A DNA stretch of 17,619 nt from NVQY01 sp047639325 (GTDB taxonomy: Bacteria > Pseudomonadota > Alphaproteobacteria > Rhodobacterales > Rhodobacteraceae). Positions 14,025-17,619 of this stretch are shown here, in pieces. Below the pieces are notes generated by a model, which searched no databases, was not told the DNA's origin, and was given only the letters and a program-made list of their open reading frames with translations. Position numbers and translations under genes: made by a program. Position 1 is the first letter of the stretch. Every line of letters begins with the position of its first letter. The DNA is taken from NCBI GenBank assembly GCA_047639325.1, contig JBLINN010000045.1, positions 1-17,619 of the forward strand, in the 5' to 3' direction.

Positions 14025-14588
14025 TTACAATTGCACCCAGTCGGCGGGTGGCTTGCCTTTGCCCGGATGCACGGTGCCGCAGTTTTTGCAGGTACGGGCA
14101 TCCATGTCGTTGTGGAAGCCTTCGTAGATGGCGGGCAGGGCGGTGACAATGCCGCTAGAGTCCAGCAGCGAGATTTCAGCGCGGTGAACGCAGGATTTGC
14201 AGTTAAAGCAAAACCATTCAAACGCGTCCTTCATCCCGGCCATGCGTGGGCTTTCGACAACAATACCAATTGATCCTTCCTGCGGCCGTTGCGGTGCGTG
14301 GCGGGTGTGTGGTGGCAGCATAAAGACTTCGCCCTGGCGGATCGGGATATCGTAGAATTCGCCGTTTTCGGCGATCTTCAGCATCATGTCGCCCCGCACC
14401 TGATAGAACCATTCTTCGACCGGGTCATCGTGAAAATCGACGCGGGTATTGAGGCCGCCGACCACCATCACAATCATGCCAGAGTCTTTGTGCAGCAGCT
14501 GATTGTTCACGGGTGGTTTCAGTTTGTCGGCATTGTCGTCCACCCATTTTTCAAAATTGAACGGGGCCAGTCTGGGGTGAAGCGGCAT
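14025..14588 (-). CDS. nbaC: 3-hydroxyanthranilate 3,4-dioxygenase
   Basis: It opens the ring of 3-hydroxyanthranilate in tryptophan (kynurenine) or 2-nitrobenzoate breakdown, yielding aminocarboxymuconate semialdehyde, a precursor of quinolinate and hence NAD. The 187-residue cupin has Fe(II) ligands H53 (DFHDDP), E59 (VEEW) and H97 (TRHAP), and substrate-binding R49, R101 and E112, equivalent to those of the Cupriavidus enzyme. The bacterial-type C-terminal rubredoxin-like metal site is complete: C127-x2-C130 and C167-x2-C170. C133 is extra. AGGAG 7 bases upstream fixes the start. No other kynurenine-pathway gene is in the window; the only likely operon partner is the phosphatase downstream. 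Confidence 0.93.
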   Translation of the reverse strand: MPLHPRLAPFNFEKWVDDNADKLKPPVNNQLLHKDSGMIVMVVGGLNTRVDFHDDPVEEWFYQVRGDMMLKIAENGEFYDIPIRQGEVFMLPPHTRHAPQRPQEGSIGIVVESPRMAGMKDAFEWFCFNCKSCVHRAEISLLDSSGIVTALPAIYEGFHNDMDARTCKNCGTVHPGKGKPPADWVQL

Positions 14589-14667
14589 AGGGCTCTCCTG
14601 ATATTGTATTTCGTGCTGAAAACAGGATTGGCCAGCAGCGGCGGCATTTCAAGGCCTGATTGCAAAG

Positions 14668-14692
14668 ACGCCGCCCCGGATGGGGGCGGCGT
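14668..14692 (-). terminator. serA terminator hairpin
   Basis: ACGCCGCCCC (14668-14677) and GGGGCGGCGT (14683-14692) form a perfect 10-bp stem with a 5-base loop, 20 bases past the serA stop. On the minus strand TCTTTGC follows, a weak T-tract. The strength and placement make it the probable end of the serC-serA transcript, before nbaC. Confidence 0.7.
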
Positions 14693-14712
14693 GTGTCTGT
14701 ATTTGCGGGCGG

Positions 14713-16308
14713 TCAGGCCACCTCAAAAGCCAGCGGTTTGACTTGGGTGAACTTCCCGGTTGCTTCTAGCAGCGCAGTCACGTTCGCCGGGACCGGGGCA
14801 TCGACGTACAGCAGGGCAATCGCCTCGCCCCCGGCGGCGGCACGGCCCAGAGTAAAGTTGGCGATGTTTACGCCGTTTTCGCCCATTGTCTGGCCCAGCA
14901 TGCCGATAATGCCCGGGACGTCTTCGTTTGTGGTGTACAGCATGTTGGCACCAATCTCGGCGTCGATATTGATGCCTTTGATTTGGATAAAGCGCGGCTT
15001 GCCGTCGCTGAACACCGTACCGGCGATCGAGCGTTCGCGCTTGTCGGTGACAACGGTCAGCTTGATATAGCCGTCAAACGCACCTGATTTGTCCTGATTG
15101 GTGGTGCTGATCTGGATGCCACGTTCCTTGGCGATCACCGGGGCGGACACCATGTTCACATCCGGATTGGCCTTTTTCATAATCCCGGCAATAGCAGCAC
15201 AATTCAGCGCCTCAAGGTTCATTTCAGCGACCGAGCCGTCGTAAAGAATGTTGATCGCCTTGATCGGCTCGTCGGTCATCTGGCCAATAAAAGACCCAAG
15301 ATGCCCGGCCAGTTCGATCCAAGGGCCCATCACCTTGGCCTCTTCTGCGGTGACGGACGGCATGTTCAGCGCGTTGGTTACGGCGCCGGTCAGCAGGTAA
15401 TCCGACATTTGTTCGGCGACCTGCAAGGCGACGTTTTCCTGTGCTTCGGTGGTGGCGGCACCCAAATGCGGGGTGCAGACAACGTTGGGCAGGTTGAACA
15501 GCGGGTTTTCCTTGGCGGGTTCCACGCTGAACACGTCAAAGCCCGCCCCGGCCACATGGCCGGATTTCAGCAGCTCGGCCAGCGCTTCTTCGTCGACCAA
15601 CCCACCACGGGCACAGTTGATGATGCGAACGCCCTTTTTGGTTTTCGCCAGGTTTTCCCGGCTTAGCACGTTGCGGGTGCTGTCGGTCAGCGGCACATGT
15701 AGGGTGATGAAATCGGCACGCGCCAGCAGGTCGTCCAGTTCAACCTTTTCAACGCCCATCTTGTCGGCCTTTTCTTGGCCCAGGAAGGGATCATAAGCCA
15801 GAACCTTCATTTTCAACCCAAGGGCGCGGTCGCAGACGATGCCGCCGATATTGCCGGCACCAATCACGCCCAGGGTCTTGCTGGTCAGTTCGGAGCCCAT
15901 GAATTTCGACTTTTCCCACTTGCCTGCCTGGGTTGAGGCGCTGGCCTCGGGGATTTGCCGGGCGACGGCGAACATCATGGCGATGGCGTGTTCGGCGGTG
16001 GTGATCATGTTGCCGAAGGGGGTGTTCATCACGATCACACCCTTTTTGCTGGCGGCTTCCTTGTCGACATTATCCGTGCCAATCCCGGCGCGGCCAACAA
16101 CCTTCAGGTTGTCGGCGTTGCGCAGGATGGTTTCGGTGACTTTGGTGGCGCTGCGGATCGCGAGGCCGTCATATTTGCCGATGACTTCGGCCAGTCTGTC
16201 CTTGTCCTTGCCCAGATCGGGTTCGAAATCGACCTCGATGCCGCGATCACGGAAGATCTGAACGGCGGTGGGGGACAGTTTGTCAGACACGAGTACTTTG
16301 GGGGCCAT
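14713..16308 (-). CDS. serA: D-3-phosphoglycerate dehydrogenase
   Basis: SerA catalyses the first step of serine synthesis, oxidising 3-phosphoglycerate with NAD+ to 3-phosphohydroxypyruvate. The 531-residue product is the long, type I form. It has an N-terminal substrate domain, a Rossmann NAD domain (GVIGAGNIG 147-155) and catalytic R234 (NCARGG), E263 (VEP) and H281 (PHLGAAT). An intervening domain lies at about 320-450. A C-terminal ACT domain (about 457-531) opens 'LYTTNEDVPGIIGMLG'; in this family it usually binds serine for feedback control. The ATG at 16308 begins MAPKVLVSDKLS and has AAGGA 9 bases upstream; the frame continuing 17 codons further reads into repeat copy A and is rejected. 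It lies 96 bases after serC. Confidence 0.96.
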   Translation of the reverse strand: MAPKVLVSDKLSPTAVQIFRDRGIEVDFEPDLGKDKDRLAEVIGKYDGLAIRSATKVTETILRNADNLKVVGRAGIGTDNVDKEAASKKGVIVMNTPFGNMITTAEHAIAMMFAVARQIPEASASTQAGKWEKSKFMGSELTSKTLGVIGAGNIGGIVCDRALGLKMKVLAYDPFLGQEKADKMGVEKVELDDLLARADFITLHVPLTDSTRNVLSRENLAKTKKGVRIINCARGGLVDEEALAELLKSGHVAGAGFDVFSVEPAKENPLFNLPNVVCTPHLGAATTEAQENVALQVAEQMSDYLLTGAVTNALNMPSVTAEEAKVMGPWIELAGHLGSFIGQMTDEPIKAINILYDGSVAEMNLEALNCAAIAGIMKKANPDVNMVSAPVIAKERGIQISTTNQDKSGAFDGYIKLTVVTDKRERSIAGTVFSDGKPRFIQIKGINIDAEIGANMLYTTNEDVPGIIGMLGQTMGENGVNIANFTLGRAAAGGEAIALLYVDAPVPANVTALLEATGKFTQVKPLAFEVA

Positions 16309-16341
16309 GGGTTTGGTCCTTTGAGGAATAGGGGGAAGAAT

Positions 16342-16366
16342 GGTGCGCAAAATGCACACCCTACGG
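16342..16366 (+). repeat. palindromic repeat element, copy A (partial)
   Basis: The element starts GGTGCGCAAAATG and ends CACACCCTACGG. It lacks the first three and last few bases of copies B and C and differs from B at two of 25 positions, in the loop. It is inverted relative to copy B with 13 bases between (16367-16379, allowing for shared ends), so the two fold into one long stem in the serC-serA message. Confidence 0.8.
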
Positions 16367-16376
16367 TGTTGGTGTT

Positions 16377-16407
16377 ACGCCGTAGGGTGTGCTTTTAGCG
16401 CACCTTA
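16377..16407 (-). repeat. palindromic repeat element, copy B
   Basis: Read on the minus strand this 31-base element begins TAAGGTGCGCTAAAAG and ends CACACCCTACGGCGT, 30/31 identical to copy C. Its first three bases are the TAA stop of serC. With copy A it forms an inverted pair able to make a 25-bp stem with 23 matched positions, a layout like REPIN doublets. Confidence 0.85.
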
Positions 16408-17559
16408 AGCGGTGGCGTGTTGCGCCGCGATTTCGGACTGGAAAGCCCAGTCGAGCCAGTGCAGCATGGCATTGATGTCGGCGGTTTCCACCGTGCCACC
16501 ACACCAGATCCGCAGGCCCGCAGGGGCGTCGCGATAGGCGCCGATGTCATAGGCGACGCCTTCGTTTTCCAGCCGTTTGGCCACGGCTCTGGCAAACGCC
16601 GCCCCATCCTGAATCCGCGCATCGGTGAATTTCAGGCAGACGCTGGTATTCGACAAAGTCGCCGGGTCATGTGCCAGAAAACCGACCCAATCCCGCATCT
16701 CGACAAAATCGGCGATGGCCTTGGTATTGGCATCCGCCCGCGCGATCAGCCCGTGCAGCCCGCCGACTGAGCGGGCCCAGTCCAGCGCAAACAGGTAGTC
16801 CTCGACCGCCAGCATCGACGGTGTGTTGATCGTCGCACCGCTGAAGATACCGTCGATCAACTTACCGCCTTTGGTCAGGCGAAAGATCTTTGGCAAGGGC
16901 CATGCAGGCGTATAGCTTTCCAGCCGTTCTACTGCACGAGGGGAAAGGATCAGCATGCCATGCGCCGCTTCGCCGCCCAGCACTTTTTGCCAGCTAAATG
17001 TGGTCACATCCAGCTTGTCCCAGGGCAGGTCCATCGCAAAGGCGGCGCTGGTGGCGTCGCAAATGGTCAGCCCGGCGCGATCATCGGCGATCCAGTCGCC
17101 ATTGGGCACCCGCACGCCGGATGTTGTCCCGTTCCAGGTGAACACCACGTCATTGTCAAAATTGACCGACGCAAGATCGACGATCTCTCCGTAATCGGCA
17201 GTCTTTACCACCGCGTCCAGTTTCAGCTGTTTGGCCACATCCGTGACCCAGCCCGCGCCAAAGCTTTCCCAGGCCAGCATTTCAACGCCACGTGCGCCCA
17301 AAAGCGACCAGAGCGCCATTTCCATGGCGCCAGTGTCCGAAGCAGGGACGATACCGATCTTGTAATCGTCGGGGATGCCCAGCACCTCGCGGGTGCCTTC
17401 GATCGCTGCCTTCAGCTTGTCCTTGCCGATGGCTGCGCGATGCGAACGGCCCAGCGCGGCATCGGTCAGTTTTGACACATCAAATGTGGGGGGTTTGGCG
17501 CAAGGGCCAGAGGAAAAACGCGGATTAGCCGGCCGCGTGACCGGGTGTTCAATAGCCAT
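16405..17559 (-). CDS. serC: Phosphoserine aminotransferase
   Basis: SerC transfers an amino group from glutamate to 3-phosphohydroxypyruvate, giving phosphoserine; it is PLP-dependent and may also serve pyridoxine synthesis. The 384-residue product, beginning MAIEHPVTRPANPRFSSGPC, belongs to the alphaproteobacterial-type subfamily, longer than the E. coli enzyme. Motifs are 'GRSHR' (37-41), 'VPASDTGAMEMALWS' (71-85), 'TWNGTTSGVR' (141-150), the PLP aspartate in CDATSA (D168) and the PLP lysine in SWQKVLGG (K192). AAGGA 8 bases upstream fixes the start at 17559. It is the first gene of serC-serA. Its stop is the first codon of repeat copy B, and a structured leader lies upstream. Confidence 0.96.
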   Translation of the reverse strand: MAIEHPVTRPANPRFSSGPCAKPPTFDVSKLTDAALGRSHRAAIGKDKLKAAIEGTREVLGIPDDYKIGIVPASDTGAMEMALWSLLGARGVEMLAWESFGAGWVTDVAKQLKLDAVVKTADYGEIVDLASVNFDNDVVFTWNGTTSGVRVPNGDWIADDRAGLTICDATSAAFAMDLPWDKLDVTTFSWQKVLGGEAAHGMLILSPRAVERLESYTPAWPLPKIFRLTKGGKLIDGIFSGATINTPSMLAVEDYLFALDWARSVGGLHGLIARADANTKAIADFVEMRDWVGFLAHDPATLSNTSVCLKFTDARIQDGAAFARAVAKRLENEGVAYDIGAYRDAPAGLRIWCGGTVETADINAMLHWLDWAFQSEIAAQHATA

Positions 17560-17619
17560 TTATGCTATCCTTCCAGATAAGCGCCCTTCGTTGGGGAAGG
17601 GTGTCCCACTGGCGGGAAT
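17560..17619 (-). promoter_or_regulatory. serC leader RNA (truncated by the window edge)
   Basis: On the minus strand CCCTTC (17601-17596) pairs with GAAGGG (17589-17584) around a 6-base loop. The overlapping segment CCTTCC (17600-17595) can instead pair with GGAAGG (17574-17569), which contains the serC ribosome site. CCAG and CTGG near either end (about 17612 and 17576) could close an outer stem. A conserved 'serC' RNA motif upstream of serC in alphaproteobacteria is known (Rfam serC family). The position fits, but I could not test the match, and its 5' part lies beyond the window. Confidence 0.5.

Noticed and set aside
13991..14221. N-terminal extension of the phosphatase
   Set aside because: The extra 77 codons overlap nbaC out of frame and are low-complexity. 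The ATG at 13990 has a ribosome site and starts at the first conserved strand.
13240..16407. CRISPR-like reading of the three repeat copies
   Set aside because: There are only three copies, in mixed orientation and irregularly placed, with ordinary genes between and no cas genes.

Overview
The window is a stretch of chromosome from an alphaproteobacterium, most likely a marine-type Rhodobacterales (Roseobacter-like). This rests on the high-GC coding style, the rpsT-dnaA-dnaN-recF order, an enoyl-CoA hydratase and mutM beside rpsT with ubiE-ubiB divergent from mutM, a serC of the alphaproteobacterial type, and GANTC sites crowded upstream of dnaA. Nearly all of it is housekeeping DNA. I see no phage, insertion sequence, CRISPR array, tRNA or rRNA.

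Layout. 1-199: 3' end of a plus-strand gene, perhaps a TetR-type regulator. 247-4140 (minus): recF, dnaN and dnaA. 4141-4692: a 552-base non-coding region with near-consensus DnaA boxes, five GANTC sites within 180 bases and the rpsT terminator. 4693-6854 (minus): rpsT, enoyl-CoA hydratase and mutM. 6941-10227 (plus): ubiE and ubiB for ubiquinone, then a soluble two-[4Fe-4S] protein resembling reductive dehalogenases. 10341-13227 (plus): an XRE-cupin regulator followed by kbl-tdh, the threonine-to-glycine pathway, with a pair of inverted repeats in the kbl promoter region. 13262-14588 (minus): a PPP-family phosphatase and 3-hydroxyanthranilate 3,4-dioxygenase. 14713-17559 (minus): serC then serA, the first two steps of serine synthesis, with the start of a structured leader upstream of serC.

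How the genes relate. Two amino-acid modules meet here: serC-serA makes serine, the precursor of glycine, and kbl-tdh makes glycine from threonine. Three copies of a short palindromic element sit at the 3' ends of their genes: one between the convergent tdh and phosphatase genes, and an inverted pair between serC and serA. The element supplies the stop codons of both the phosphatase and serC.

Main points for a second look: the REPIN-like element; a threonine dehydrogenase in which all four structural-zinc cysteines are replaced while catalytic zinc ligands remain; the reductive-dehalogenase-like protein; mutually exclusive pairings that could hide the serC ribosome-binding site; and the GANTC and DnaA-box cluster upstream of dnaA. 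Nothing here amounts to a clear new multi-gene system.
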